A stretch of DNA of 64,000 nt, taken from the NCBI GenBank assembly GCA_027422505.1, contig JAPQWV010000001.1, positions 8,494,001 through 8,558,000 of the forward strand, read 5' to 3'. The stretch is from Craterostigma plantagineum (taxonomy: Eukaryota > Streptophyta > Magnoliopsida > Lamiales > Linderniaceae). Shown here piece after piece: positions 10,911 through 23,248 of this stretch. Position numbers and translations under genes: made by a program. Positions within the stretch are counted from its first letter, which is position 1; the number at the start of each line of letters is the position of its first letter. The notes under the pieces were generated by a model. That model searched no databases. It had not been told where the DNA came from and saw only the letters and a program-made list of their open reading frames with translations.

Positions 10911-12897
10911 AGACTAGCAACCTTGAAACTAAAGATCCTCCAAAAGAGACACATGATACCACTCCCACGGAGGAAGCTAAGCCGATGAAGAAAGAGGAGG
11001 AATCCGCACCTCAAAAGTCTGTGAAGTGCTTTCGGTGTGGAAAGTTGGGCCACTTTGCCAAGGAATGCCATGCCCCACGCGTGAAGGACTCTGGCTATTA
11101 CGACCGTAAGGCCAGAATGACCCGCAAAATGGAAAGTGGGAAAGTTCTTCTCACCGAAGAAGCTGAGTGGGTGAACGACACTTCAGAAGACGAGGAGCCT
11201 AAGGATGAAGATTGTTGCATGGCAAGGCTGGTCGAACATGACGAGGATGAGGAGATGGTTAACACCGGTGAGAATGCAGCTAAGACTCCTACCAACGCCG
11301 AGTCTGAGGTACGAATTTCACAACTCGATGATGTGTTTAATCACCGACACACCATTAAGAAACCCACTGTAGATGCTAGCGATTATGATGAACTCAAACT
11401 AAAATTTGAAAACAACTATGCCTTAGTTTAAAAGTAGAAGAGCTCGCTTGCACAAACGAACGACTAATTGCCTCTGAAGCATTAGTCAAACGTCTGCGAA
11501 ACAAGAATAAACAAAGTGAGACTAAGGTTAAGGAAACCACATTGGCCATCAGTTCATGTGAAACATCTCGTCTCTTGACGGCCGCACAATATGAACTAAT
11601 TACTAAGGAAAGAGTTAGGCTGTACCGAAAGGTGAAAGAACTTGAAGAGCAGCTTAACCTTAGAAACAAAAACACACGTATCTTATGCCAGTTGAACCAA
11701 CCGGCAGAAACAGAATTCTACGACGCCCGGGAGGGAATCGGCCTGGCCAGCAATTGCAAACCAACGCCGCTAACGGTTAAAAGGTATAACATGTGTAACA
11801 CTACGTTCCTGCAAACAAGAAAGGGTGCTCCCTCGCAACTTATGCCATTTGTGAGATCATCCTCCGTTGTCATCTCGCAAGAAAAGAGAGTACAGAACAT
11901 TCATTGGGCGGAAATCGCGTATGACTACACAGAATTGAATGCTAGTGATAAGACTAAGATACCTTCACTCTCGGAGGATGTCGAAACTCTACTCCCAACC
12001 AAAGAACAGGAAATTGCTTTCCGAGAAGCGCTCTCTGCACCTATATCCCAGAGAAACTTCTCCTCATAGCAGAACTAGAACGAACACTAGAATTAGAGCG
12101 GAAGGCCTTCGCAAAGGAGCGATATGATCTACTTAGCAAAATCTTTATACTAGAACAATTTCATAATACGAACAATCCCTCTACATCGAGTCAAGTACCC
12201 AATTCTCAAACATGTAAATGTAAGAGGACGGCGAAGATGACTCCTGAAGCTGAAATTTGTTCAAACACTAACTCTCGTATTCCTATGGATACAGGGAATG
12301 TGAGTTCGACGTCTCTGGAAGCGCTCTTCGATGACAAGAAGAAAAGACCATCCTATATTCGTCTTTCCTCTCTATGTACCGAATCCCAACATCTTAAGGA
12401 CGTAGACAATTATGTTGCCAAAACTTATCTTTCCTTTGCCAAACTAATGTCTATGTGTTGCTGCAATGACTTTATTCTTCCACGCTTTCATGAAGGCACA
12501 CGAACACGCAACACTCCGACCAAACAAGCAAACCTCCTCTACGACGCCTTTGCATTCTCCCAGTTCATCTACGCCCACGGTTAAGCGAAAACACCTTCCG
12601 ACACTAAATACAAAGTCACCCACTGCTCGCAAGCAAAAGACGACTAAAACCGAAGGACGACAACAACAACCAAAATCCCCACGCCAATTCATGAATAAGG
12701 CAATGTACATGCAAACACAAGTTAGGCAAATATGGGTTAGAAAAACCATAATCCCGCCTCCTCAAACAAATAACAAAGGGAAATCCAAATTAGATCCAAC
12801 ACAATCTGATTTAGACCCCACATTTCCCATTAAGCGCAGAATTTTACTTGTATCACAAGAAGGTCCCGTCCGTAAACGGGGACCCAACGTTTGCTGA
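10911..12897 (+). pseudogene. gag second zinc knuckle, coiled coil and linker (copy B, family-2 part)
   Basis: Begins with an acidic Lys/Glu-rich segment, then a second, intact CX2CX4HX4C knuckle at 11027-11068 (C-F-R-C-G-K-L-G-H-F-A-K-E-C), again followed by Y-Y-x-R-K and W-V-N-D-T-S-E-D-E-E, repeating the order found after the first knuckle. A coiled coil (11542-11700), the E-F-Y-D-A-R-E-G block and a basic Ser/Thr/Lys-rich linker (to 12897) follow in shifting frames. Frameshifts are visible near 11430, 12070 and 12580. It ends in TGA, 9 nt before a CAG that begins the pol segment. Confidence 0.7.
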
Positions 12898-12900
12898 TGG

Positions 12901-14660
12901 TTGCAGGTCTGTCATGTGTGGTATCTAGACTCGGGTTGCTCCACACACATGACGGGGAACAAGGAGCTGCTGAGCAACTTCTCCGAGCGCTATCTCGGAA
13001 GGGTCTCCTTCGGAAACAGTCAAATGGCGCCAATTCTCGGAACTAGTGATCTCGTCCATGACAAACTGACGATTAAGGGCATCTCTTACGTCGAGGTTTG
13101 AGCTACAATCTCTTCAGCATTGGTCGTTTCTGCGACAAAGGCTACAAGGTTCTCGTCGAATCTGACGTCTGCAGCATTATCGATGCCTCGGGACTACCTC
13201 TTCTTTCTGGAACGCGCACGTCTCATCTCTACGTACTCAACCTTACGACCTCTCGACCAATTTGCCTTCTCTCTCGTGCTGCACCCAAGTTGAACGATCT
13301 ATGGCACCGGCGTCTTTCACACCTCAATTTCAAGACTATCAACAAACTGCGTCAGAATAAACTCGTCAACGGTCTACCCCAACTGTCATATCATAAGGAA
13401 CACCTCTGCTCTGCCTGTGAATTGGGGAAGATGAAGCGATCGTCTCACATCTCCAAGGAAACACCGTCCTCTAAGCTCATCCTTGAGCTCTTACACATGG
13501 ATCTATGTGGCCCAATGCCTACGGCTACACTCGGAGGAAGACGGTATATTTCTTGTGATTGTCGATGACTTCTCACGCTATACGTGGACGAAACTCGTTC
13601 GCACAAAGGATGAAGTTCCTGATTTAATCATCGAGTTTGTTGTTACGTCCCAAACTCTTCATCAACAGAAGATCCGGATTATCAGAACTGACAACGGAAC
13701 TGAGTTTAAGAACAAGAAGCTCAGTGATTTCTATGCCACTCAGGGCATCACCCAGCAGTTCTCAGCTGTGAAGACACAGGAACAGAATGGTGTCGTTGAG
13801 CGTAAGAATATGACACTAGTTGAAGCAGCTAGGACTCTCCTCATCCAATCCGGACTTCCTCACTCTCTTTGGGGCGAAGCTATTCAAACGGCTTGTTACA
13901 CGCAGAACCGGGCTTCCATCCACAAGAGATTCAACCGCACCCCATACGAGATGCTGAATAACCGTCGTATCCTAAATATATCTTATCTAAGGGTCTTCGG
14001 TTGCCGATGTTTTGTGGCCAATGATCGCCAACATCTTGGAAAGCTTGATCCAAAAGCACTTGAAGGCATCTTTGTTGGATATTCGCTGAACTCGAAGGCA
14101 TATAGAGTCTATCTTAGGGAGAAACGATCAGTAATAGAGAGCACAAATGTCACCTTTGACGAAAGCGAAGGCGACCTCATGGCTTCTGCTCATATCAGTC
14201 CAGAACCAGGTGTTCTACAGTCGTTGACAAAAGGTCAACTTTCAACGACGGGAACTTCCTCATCTGAGGGCAATTCTGGTGAACTGGATCTCGATCTGCT
14301 CTTCGAGTACTTCTATCCAGTCTCCAAGACTCCCGTCGCCACCACTCAAACTACCGCTGCACCCACCCCACCTACACCACCAGCCATCGGCGATGATGTC
14401 GTCCTGCCAAACTTGGATGATCTCAATCTCAACGAAGACGACATTTTACCCAACCCTGGGAACATTGCTGATCCTGATGCAGAACCTTCTCAATCTACTA
14501 CAATTGAGATCTCTTCTTCGGACACCGGACCCCAATATAATGAGCCTCCAATCGATACAAATGCGGCTAGCTCCTCACAGACCAATGTACCACTTTGGGG
14601 CTCGCTCTCATCCTACGGATCAGATTATTGGGGATCCCACGTCCGGTGTTTCGATGCGTT
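12901..14660 (+). pseudogene. pol: protease and integrase (copy B)
   Basis: 12901-13101 carries the aspartic protease start with an intact Y-L-D-S-G-C-S-T-H-M-T-G. After a frameshift, 13098-13568 has the rest of the protease and the integrase zinc region (W-H-x4-H ... C-S-A-C). After a second shift near 13550, 13552-14660 contains the integrase core: V-D-D-F-S-R-Y-T-W, R-T-D-N-G-T-E-F and V-V-E-R-K supply the D,D,E triad. The V-F-G-C-R-C-F-V block and a Ser/Pro-rich tail complete it. Both frameshifts lie inside domains, so the protein is not made. Confidence 0.9.
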
Positions 14661-16235
14661 CAGCTACGATGAATGAAAGTCTATTCGCTTGCTATCTCAG
14701 TCAAGCCGAACCATCACGAGTAGCTGAAGCTCTCAACGATCCTGATTGGCTGATTGCAATGCAGGAGGAAATAAATCAGTTTGAACGTTTACAAGTTTGG
14801 GAACTCATACCACGCCCTCACAACAGATCCATTATCGGCACGAAGTGGATCTTCAAGAACAAAAAGGATGAAGACGGTGTTGTCATCCGCAATAAAGCAA
14901 GACTTGTGGCTAAGGGGTACAACCAACAAGAAGGCATCGACTACGATGAAACTTTCGCCCCGTTGCCAGGATCGAAGCAATTCGAATTTTTCTTGCCTTT
15001 ACTGCTCACAAGAACTTTAAAGTCTACCAAATGGACGTGAAGACTGCATTTCTGAATGGATTTCTCAAAGAAGAAGTGTACGTTGATCAGCCTGAAGGAT
15101 TCTTGAGCGAAGAGTTTCCTCATCACGTATATCGACTCTACAAGGCCCTCTATGGACTAAAATAGGCTCCCCGAGCTTGGTATGACGTCCTTTCAGACTT
15201 CCTTGTTCAGTCTGGATTCAAGAAAGGATCTCTGGATACAACTCTCTTCACCAAGCGGAGTGGCCCGGACATCATGATTGTACAGATTTATGTTGATGAC
15301 ATCATTTTTGGATCGACTAAACCACAACTGTGTGAAGAGTTCGCAGAATTGATGAAAGAGAAATTCGAAATGAGTATGATGGGCGAGCTGAATTTCTTTC
15401 TTGGTCTTCAAGTAAAGCAACTCCCCGACGGAATCTTCATCAACCAGTCCAAATACATCCATGACATCCTCGAGAAATATGGAATGAAGGATGCTAAGAC
15501 TGCTGCTACACCTATGTCACCCTCTGGCCGACCCGACGCGGACCCATCTGGTGCTCCCGTTGACCAAACCGTCTATCGAGGGATAATAGGCTCTCTTCTG
15601 TACCTAACTGTTAGTCGACCGGATATCGTTCTCTCGACAGGAATCTGCGCTCGTTTTCAGGCCACACCGAAGGAATCCCATTTCACTGCTGTCAAAAGGA
15701 TTCTCCGCTATCTCAAAGGAACACCCAATCTGGGTTTGTGGTACCCCACTTGATCGAACTTCAAACTGGTTGGATTTTCTGACTCGGATTACGCAGGATG
15801 CAAGATGGATCGAAAAAGCACCTCTGGAGCTGCACACTTCTTGGGCTGTAAACTCGTAAATTGGTCTTCTCGAAAACAAAACTGTGTCTCAACTTCGTCG
15901 ACGGAGGCAGAATATGTCGCCGCCGCTAGTTGTTGCTCACAACTTTTGTGGATGAGAGCCCAACTACGAGATTTTAATTTTCATGTTGATAAAATTCCCA
16001 TTTATTGTGACTCGAAGAGTGCGATTGCGATGACGAGTAATCGGTACATCACTCAAGGACGAAACACATAGATATTCGTCACCACTACATCAAAGAACAT
16101 GTTGAACAAGGGACGATTGAATTGCACTACGTCACTACCGAAGATCAACTAGCCGACATTTTCACAAAACCGTTGGATGTCAAACGATTCCAACACCTTG
16201 TGACTATGTTGGGCATGTTGAATATTCAGTTGTGA
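14661..16235 (+). pseudogene. pol: reverse transcriptase and RNase H (copy B)
   Basis: The RT starts near 14690, with I-G-T-K-W-I-F-K-N-K and [11 protein letters not shown] frameshift near 14970 and a TAG at about 15162 precede the Y-V-D-D-I-I-F-G catalytic box at about 15289. A TGA at 15751-15753 separates RT from RNase H, which has S-T-S-S-T-E-A-E-Y-V-A-A-A-S-C-C near 15890. A last shift near 16065 leads to D-I-F-T-K-P-L and the natural TGA at 16233-16235. Same domain order as copies C and D. Confidence 0.9.
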
Positions 16236-16311
16236 TCAATCGACCGTACATGAACTTTGATAAGTGTACATATGTCTTTTCACTTCACTTCATTCTCTAT
16301 GTTTATGTCTC

Positions 16312-16480
16312 TTAAGGGGGAGTTTTCGATTAAGGGGGAGTTTCTGCTTTTTCCGTTATTTAAAAAAAAAGAAGGGAGTTTTCGATTGAGGGGGAGTTTC
16401 TGCTTTTTCCGTTATTTTAAAAAAAAAGGGGAGTTTTCGATTAAGGGGGAGTTTTTGATTTTGCCTATTTAAAAAAAAAA
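16312..16480 (+). repeat. tandem polypurine-tract repeats
   Basis: Units of about 60-70 bp, each with one or two TTAAGGGGGAGTTT tracts, the phrase TCTGCTTTTTCCGTTATTT and an A run. Three units can be counted. Multiple polypurine tracts downstream of pol are a known Sirevirus trait. Confidence 0.8.
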
Positions 16481-17149
16481 TTTAATTTTGGTCTAACGGA
16501 GTCAAAATTGGACCAATTGAATTTTGGGTTGAAATTTTAATTTTTGGACAATGTGGGTCAAAATTGGACCAATTGAACTCCAATTGGACCAAATTTTGAC
16601 CAAGCCCGCGAAATTCAGCCCAAGATCCAATTTTGAACAAGCCCGCAAATTTCAGCCCATTTTACTCAAAATCTCGCATGAACAGTCTCAAAACCCCAAA
16701 ACCCTTAACCATTTTCACAATCTTACAAATTCCCGAGAAAATTTCAAAAATTTCGCACCCCCTCTTTCAAAAATTTTCTCAACCCCTCGCATCGTCGTCT
16801 TCTTCAATCTGCTCTGAAAATCCGTTTCCTGTTTACTCCATTGTTGCAAATCAGCTTTTCGGTATGAATACATCCTAAACTAATCAATTTTCGTTCGTTT
16901 TATCATGTTTATGCCCCGTTTTTGTTAAACTTTTTAGGTATAATACTATTTTCTCGGCTTCGATTCGGACATGTGATACAATTTTGGTGTTTATAACGCC
17001 CAAATATGTATTACCCGTCCAATTTCGAGTCGATTAAGTCCAGTTTATTGCGTTTTGGTTAAGATTTGAGTGGTACTAAGGCAAAATTTATAGCTTCGTT
17101 TCATACGTTTTCGCACAAGTGTTCTTCACCGAGAATTTTTCGTCCGAGA

Positions 17150-17600
17150 AAATATTTTTAAACAATAGATCTCGCTGCTACAGTGAGTGAAGCCCCGCGA
17201 AAGTTTTATCCAAGAAATTTTTTTTCATACGTTAGATTTTCGCTGCTACAGTGAGCGAGGTCCCGCGAATTTTGTTTTAGAAATTTCTTGCTACAGTGAC
17301 TAAGGACCCGCGAAAATTTTCATCCGAGAATGTTCTTGCATTAAAATTTCGCTACTACAGTGAGTACAGTCCCGCGAAAGTTTTATGCGAGAAAATTTTT
17401 CCATACGTCAAAATTTTCGCTGCTACAGTGAGTCATGCCCCCGCGAAATTTTCATAACCCTCACTTCATATCACATCTTTTCGCACCATCACCATTTCGC
17501 AACTACAGTAACCCAAAAATTTCTCAAATCATATACTCTAAATTTTTTCTCGGATTCATGCTGATCAATTCCTTCGCAGCTACAGTGGTTCAGTAATTTC
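17150..17600 (+). repeat. CGCTGCTACAGTGAG tandem repeats
   Basis: Seven imperfect copies of a CGCTGCTACAGTGAG core, the first five also carrying CCCGCGAAA about 10 bp further on, spaced roughly 55-85 bp apart inside the putative intron of copy B. Confidence 0.75.
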
Positions 17601-17732
17601 TCAACCCGTGCATGCATCATCTTTTCGCGGATCACGAAACTTTCACAATCTGAGAAAAATTATCAATCCGAGAAATTTCAACCCGAGAAATTTTATCACT
17701 GAAGCAGATCTTCTTTAATCTGCAAAAATTTC

Positions 17733-17832
17733 TCTACATGCGAAAATTTTCTTGGCATGCAAAAATTTCTCTACATGCAAAAATTTCTCTACATGCAAAA
17801 ATTTCTGTACATGCGAAAATTTTCTCGGCATG
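17733..17832 (+). repeat. 18-bp tandem repeat TCTCTACATGCAAAAATT
   Basis: About five near-perfect units in a row, flanked by GCATG-containing variants; related words recur to about 18030. Confidence 0.75.
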
Positions 17833-18340
17833 TCTATGTGTTATAATCAGCGAAATTTTCCGTTACATGAGAAAATTTTTGGATAACTTACGAAATTCCA
17901 TAACTTGCGAAAATTTCTCTACATGCGAAAGTTTACACTACATGCGATTTCTACAATATCAGCGAAAATTTCTCTCGGCTTGCTTATGTGTTATATTCAG
18001 CTAAATTTCCCATTACATGCGAAAATTTTCTCTACGACACAAAATTTTACTCATATACCGAAATTTTCTCATGTCACATGAACACCTTCAATCCTGAAAA
18101 TTTTCTTAGTGTTGGAAAAATTTCGGCTAATTTCCGAAAATTGTAGAAACTCGCAGTCTCATTATCATCATTCAATCTTAACTTCTTTACATCAAATGGA
18201 CTCTATTTTTCCTTAATCTCAATTTTCATTTTATTTTTACGATTTGAGACTCCTTTTATTTTTGCCCACGCCTTAATTTTATCCTTGTTCTCGCAATATT
18301 ATCCATACTAATCATGTTATAATTACTGTCGAGCACAGAA

Positions 18341-21300
18341 ATGACCAGCAAAAATCAAGATACACTTGAAGCACTTGAGGCTGCAGCAATCCAAAGGGAC
18401 ATTGCTCGCATCGAGCTCAATACGCTAACCTATGTTCCACCGATCGAGCAGGTCTTCCCAACAAGTCGATGGGCTGCCTTTGATACCAAACAACCATATG
18501 GTGGACTTGGACAACTTCAGATGCGACGCCCCCATCATCATAGAAATCCTCAAAGGGCATCCCCTCCGACATGCCCTCACTCATGGCGAACCAGAAGCGC
18601 AAGTCTATCTCCAACAATTCTGACCACACTACCTCGCCAAAACAATGTCCGCAGAAATCGATCAAGAAACAGTAATCCTCACCCGAAAGATTGTTCAAGA
18701 AGTCCTCCAACTTCCTGTCTACTCACCCTACGATCCACTACCGACGCACGAACAACTTATTGAAGACATCGACAGATTGGGCTATCAACCAGAAACCAAG
18801 AAGAAGCAGGGCCCACTTGTCCTCAGTGAAGTCACCACACGGAATCTACCTCAACCCTGGCGAACACTGTACCTACTGCTGAACAAATCGCCAAGGGAGT
18901 CACAAACCGCTTCGTCCCTTACGTGCGGTGGCTCCCAGCAATCATCAAACACTTCCGCATTTTCTCCACTAGCATCCGCATCCGCCCGGCGAGTGAGCAC
19001 TTCATCATTCCCGTTGTCGAGAAGTTCACCAAGAAAAATACTCCGGCAAAAGATCGACACGCCATGATCATCCCAGACGAAGTCCTCGCATATGCCGACC
19101 CAACAAACCCACATGTTTAAGACTATCGCGCCTCCACAGCCTCATTCCGCGAGAGTCCCCGTCCACTATCCATTGTCCCTACGGAGCAGACCAACCCTGC
19201 TGCTCCTAATCCCGGGACTAGCCAAAACCCCACCCCCACTACTAAAAAGTCGTCGAGTCGCGCCGCATGCTCTTCCAGCCGCGTACCGAAAAAACGGTCA
19301 CGTGGGGATGACGTAAGCCGCCCCACAGAGCGTCGATCGAAACAAAAACACGATCGACCTCCTCAGTCACAGACAAGCCGAGCCCAACTCATAGGCACAG
19401 GAGGTGATGTGTTCACCTCCCGAGTAGAGGACGTGGCATTTGGCTCAACCACGCAAACGACCCCACCAATCCACTTATCTTCCTCTCTACAGGAAGATAT
19501 TTCATTCCACGAGGAGCCACGTATGCCATTGACATCCCACTTGGAGATAGTCGATGTTGAAACAAGCAGTCCGTCGCCTCATACTGCATCCTCTTCAATC
19601 ACATCGAGTCTAGTGCCCTCACTCCCAATAATTTCATACGTTTCTAGGACACATACACCTTTTACTACACTACAGAGTCTTCGTGATTCTGTCGGAACGC
19701 TCGGTGATGTCTCTGTGACGGAGAGCGGAAGACCTAGCACGGCCAACATAACAACAACCGTGAGCTAGGCCATCATTCGTTTGAGTCTGTCTCATCGATG
19801 ATGCCAACGGGAAGTCTTAGTGACCCCGTCTTTTCCCGTCCTGTGCAAACGGGCGGCCGATCGGCTATCTTCTCTGATTCGGTGACAGTTGGATTTTTTC
19901 GTGATTCCAACTTGTTAAACTTACCCCAGTTCGTCACCGAGACCGCGCTAGAGACTCGTCTTCAAGAGTTTGCAAAGACTCTTGAGACATCCATCCTCGA
20001 CAAAGTCTATGCGAGTCTCGATGCGTCCACCATCGACAAAGGCAAAGGTGTGGCCCCGGAGACGCCACCACCAACGCAAAATGTGGACGCAAAAGCTGTT
20101 CTCTCCTCCATTTCTGCAAAGGAGCTCTTCTACATCCTACGAGCAAGATTCGAATCAATGACGGAACTCGACGAGGAGGAACAGCAAATGAAGAAAATCA
20201 TGACTCAACCAATGACTTGCCGCACTCAAGGCGAGTCTAGCGGGATCAGGCGCGACGATCAAGACGATGATCAAGATCGCCGCGAGGGGGAGATTAGGCA
20301 GCAAGCCTCACAAACTCAAAGACCAGTACAATCCACGCCGCCTTCCTCCTCTGTACCTGAAACGACGCCCGCAACAGAAACCTCACACCTCACTAGCCAA
20401 AAATCCCACCCTATTAACCCCGAGTCACTAGCCAAATCACCCTCACCACCACCTACTACCGTCTCCGAACCTCTACTCGTCACATCGGCGTTAGAGGCCA
20501 CCACCACATCTCCACCACCTGACACCCAAATCATCCTCGCCAAAACCATCACCTCGACCGAGCCACCAGAATCCCCACCACAACCATCCCCACAATCCAC
20601 GAACTCCTCCGACGCAACACCCTCGCCACCACACAGCCATACCCCTCTCAATACCGATTCCAACGTGGCTTTCGAGGACGTCTACTGCGCACAGAACGAG
20701 ATCGAGGCCTACATCTTTAACGATGAATGGCTGTACACACCCGCCGATGCAGTAGCAGCCAGGAAGTTGGTGGAAAATGCTCGACGTCTGCTAAAGGAAG
20801 CCTCGCTTACGCTAATCAACACTGCAGACAACGAGAACGGAGAGGAGTATGACGCCAAACCCGCCGAGCTTGAGAACATTCTACAATTTCAAGCGCAGCA
20901 AGCTGAGGCTCCTGCTGCTCAACCAGATGTGCCCACGGCAGATATACCGGAAGCACCGTGGCAAAACAAAAAGATCACCGCGCCATTCTAAGAAGAGATC
21001 AGGAAGAGGATCTGGCGGCGCAAGGAGCAGATCATCACAACCTTCGATGAATACGAGCTGATGAACATCCAAAATTGGAGCGAGGAAAAGAAGAAGCTCT
21101 ATCGATGGAGCCTTCTTTGCCACAAGTGCACAAAGAGGACGATGTCCGATGAGGAAAACATCGCTCTGAAAATGAATCGGGCCCCCATCTGCAAAGACAC
21201 TGATCTTCGCCAAGAATCGAAAGGACGTGTCCACTATCCAGTGTTCACGGTAATGAGGCAGGATGAGAGCTACAGTGAAGTGAGTGAGGCGGACTTCAAG

Positions 21301-21826
21301 TTTCTGCGCCTGGGTGATCTGTACAGCATGCTGGATTCCATGAAACAGTTCAGCTCGTCACCAGAAGTTCTGGAGTCTCGTACGGGCTGAACCGGTCACT
21401 ATGGTTTATGTGGCTGTCAAGCGCCACATGCTCCGACAGGTCAGATTCTTCGCCACCCACGATCTGCAGATGGCGGTGGAGCACAACCTAAAGAAGGTGA
21501 ACATGACTCACCCATCTTTCAAGAACGCGGACGACTACCGAGAGGGCGATGTGATCGACGGAGATGATCCGGCGGTCGCCTACTCGAACTACAAAGGAAA
21601 GATGAGGCTGCTGCGCTGCTCCGAAGTGGCAAAGTTCTCGGATGGGACGCTCACCATCATCCAAGACAAACTCATGAGGATTTGCCGCATCCTTTCGGAA
21701 GAAGATCCACACAGTCGATCCAAGTTCGCGAAGTTTATCAACGCTATAGCTGATCGAATGGTCCTTCGAAGGAATCTCCGTGCCTTCGAGTTCAAGCTAG
21801 GACTTCGCGAAACACACACTCGCTAA
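18341..21826 (+). pseudogene. extra ('envelope-like') ORF of copy B, degenerate
   Basis: Pieces in several frames (18341-18520, 18432-18623, 18645-18870, 18923-19120, about 19240-19768, 19798-20991, 21061-21390, 21401-21826). The order matches copy D: an N-terminal domain with I-I-I-E-I-L-K-G-H-P-L-R, a basic patch near 19280-19350 (K-K-R-S-R-G-D-D ... R-R-S-K-Q-K-H-D-R), a Pro/Ser/Thr-rich middle, an E-A-Y-I-F-N-D-E-W-L block, and a C-terminal domain with T-H-D-L-Q-M-A-V-E and C-S-E-V-A-K-F-S-D-G-T-L. TAA at 20989-20991 is an in-frame stop; a shift at about 21390 follows. No signal peptide or membrane helix is visible. Function unknown. Confidence 0.75.
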
Positions 21827-21871
21827 TCCACCATCACAACGCCCAAGATCCAAGACTCCCAACAATTGACG

Positions 21872-21884
21872 CAAAGGGGGAGAT
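21872..21884 (+). promoter_or_regulatory. polypurine tract of copy B
   Basis: CAAAGGGGGAGAT immediately before the LTR TGTTAGG; primes plus-strand DNA synthesis. Confidence 0.8.
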
Positions 21885-22179
21885 TGTTAGGATATTTATA
21901 GATTGTGTCAATAGTTTAAGTCTTGGGATTAACATTGTAATTATCCTTTTAGCTTGGGCTTTGGACTAGAATGTAATTATTTAATCTTCAATGTTTGGGC
22001 CTTAATATACCTAGGGTTAATGTGGTATAAAGGTTTTACCAACTATTTTCAAAGTAATCAAAGATCAAAAGGCTTACCCTATTTTTCACATAATACACAC
22101 ACTTGAAGGTGAGAACCTCTCCCTTTTTCATTCCATCAAAGCCTCTTTGATTCCTTGTTTGGTGCAATCGGGACCAACA
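21885..22179 (+). repeat. 3' LTR attached to copy B (family-2 type)
   Basis: TGTTAGG...GGACCAACA, 295 bp, TATAAA at 22026-22031. Start, end and overall layout resemble the copy D LTR (TGTTAGGAATATT...GGGCCAACA), not the copy B 5' LTR. Confidence 0.8.
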
Positions 22180-23248
22180 ATCTGTAATTTGAAATATTCC
22201 GCTTGATTTTGTGTTCATTTCTCGACTGTTCATATTCCGCTTGATTTTGCTTGTTTGCAGTGTTTTAGGCCAATATCTAAGTATAATCTCGGTAAAAAAT
22301 TGCATATTAAGATAGTTTCGAAGTCTCTTGATCGTTTTATGGTAGATTGTGTTGATTCCCTGCGTTATTTGAGTTCGATTGAAAGAACGACTAAAAACTG
22401 GGATTTTACCATTTGAAGGCGTCGAAGAACTTTTTCGCTCGCAAACAGTGTCAATTGAATTTCAATTGTTCTACTGTTTGCACTGTAAAAGTTTTTCGAT
22501 CGATAAACTTTTTGACTTAGTTGTTAAGAAAGATAACTTAGATTGAAAAATAATTACAATCGAGAATTTGAATTTAGATTTTATGCGAGCGAAAAGATTA
22601 CTGAACGAAATAGATCTAATAAGTGCAAAATAAGTTTCGAGCGCAAAACTTACAATCGCAAATTGTAATTTCGATTTCAATTTCATTTTCAATCGAAAAT
22701 TTTAGCGGCGATAAAATTAATTTTTCGACGATAAAATTTCTCGATCGCAAACATGCACAGTAATGATTTTTATCGATCGAAAATTTTCTCGGCGAGTCAC
22801 CAAGTTTCTCCCTGTCAATTTTCTCGATCGTAAAATTCCATAGCGAAAAACTATTTTAAAATCGAAATATTTTCTCGCTCGATAATTTTCACTGCGAAAA
22901 ATTTTATTCACGTGCGAAAAATTTCTCAACAGTAAATTTACTCAGAAATTTCATTTTCTCGATCGTAAATGTACACGGAAATTTTTCTCGATCGTAAAAT
23001 TTCTCGGCTATATGTGAACAGTGCTTGAACACTTAGGAAAATTTTCGACCAAATTTTTATAGAACTTACAAGCTTGTGTCGAATTGATATTATTTCTTCA
23101 AACGCTCACTCTATATGACCTATATGTGAACTTATATTTCCACTACAATTTTATCAAACATGCTATAAAATGCTTCATCATTATGGTTTGATGAATTTGA
23201 ATTTCGACTCAATTTAAATTTAGCTAATGACTTACATTTGTATTTCAG
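22180..23248 (+). other. intron-like spacer of copy E
   Basis: AT-rich and non-coding, dense in TCGATCG words. It matches the reverse complement of about 28720-29900 of copy C and ends TGTATTTCAG at 23248, a good splice acceptor directly against the ATG at 23249. Confidence 0.6.

Larger units (their letters stand above)
16236..18340 (+). other. pol-to-extra-ORF spacer of copy B (polypurine tracts, leader exon, intron)
   Basis: Non-coding 2.1 kb. 16312-16480 has repeated AAGGGGGAGTTT tracts. 16490-16860 is a leader-like stretch ending GTTTACTCCATTGTTGC...TTTTCG with a GTATGA splice donor at 16862, which lines up with GTTTACTGCAACTCC...CATTG before GTAAGG in copy D. 16862-18338 would be an intron ending GAGCACAG, two bases before the ATG of the extra ORF. 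The intron contains the CGCTGCTACAGTGAG and TCTCTACATGCAAAAATT repeats. Short open frames here (for example 16551-16817) look non-coding. Confidence 0.5.
8042..22179 (+). mobile_element. Sirevirus-like Ty1/copia element, copy B (probable chimera, degenerate)
   Basis: In order: 5' LTR, PBS, leader, gag, protease, integrase, RT, RNase H, a long spacer with multiple polypurine tracts, the extra ORF, a polypurine tract and a 3' LTR. This is the Sirevirus plan. The two LTRs do not match each other: the 5' LTR is of the family seen in copy C, whereas the 3' LTR (TGTTAGG...CCAACA) is of the type seen in copy D. The gag zinc knuckle occurs twice, 573 bp apart. Together these suggest that the 5' part up to about 10.9 kb and the rest come from two families. 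Every coding region has frameshifts or stops, so the copy is old and inactive. Confidence 0.75.

Noticed and set aside
16551..16878. A coding exon before the copy B extra ORF
   Set aside because: Two overlapping frames, biased composition and no similarity to the equivalent leader in copy D; better read as untranslated leader.
17733..17832. CRISPR-like array
   Set aside because: Repeats are contiguous 18-mers without unique spacers, within a plant retrotransposon.
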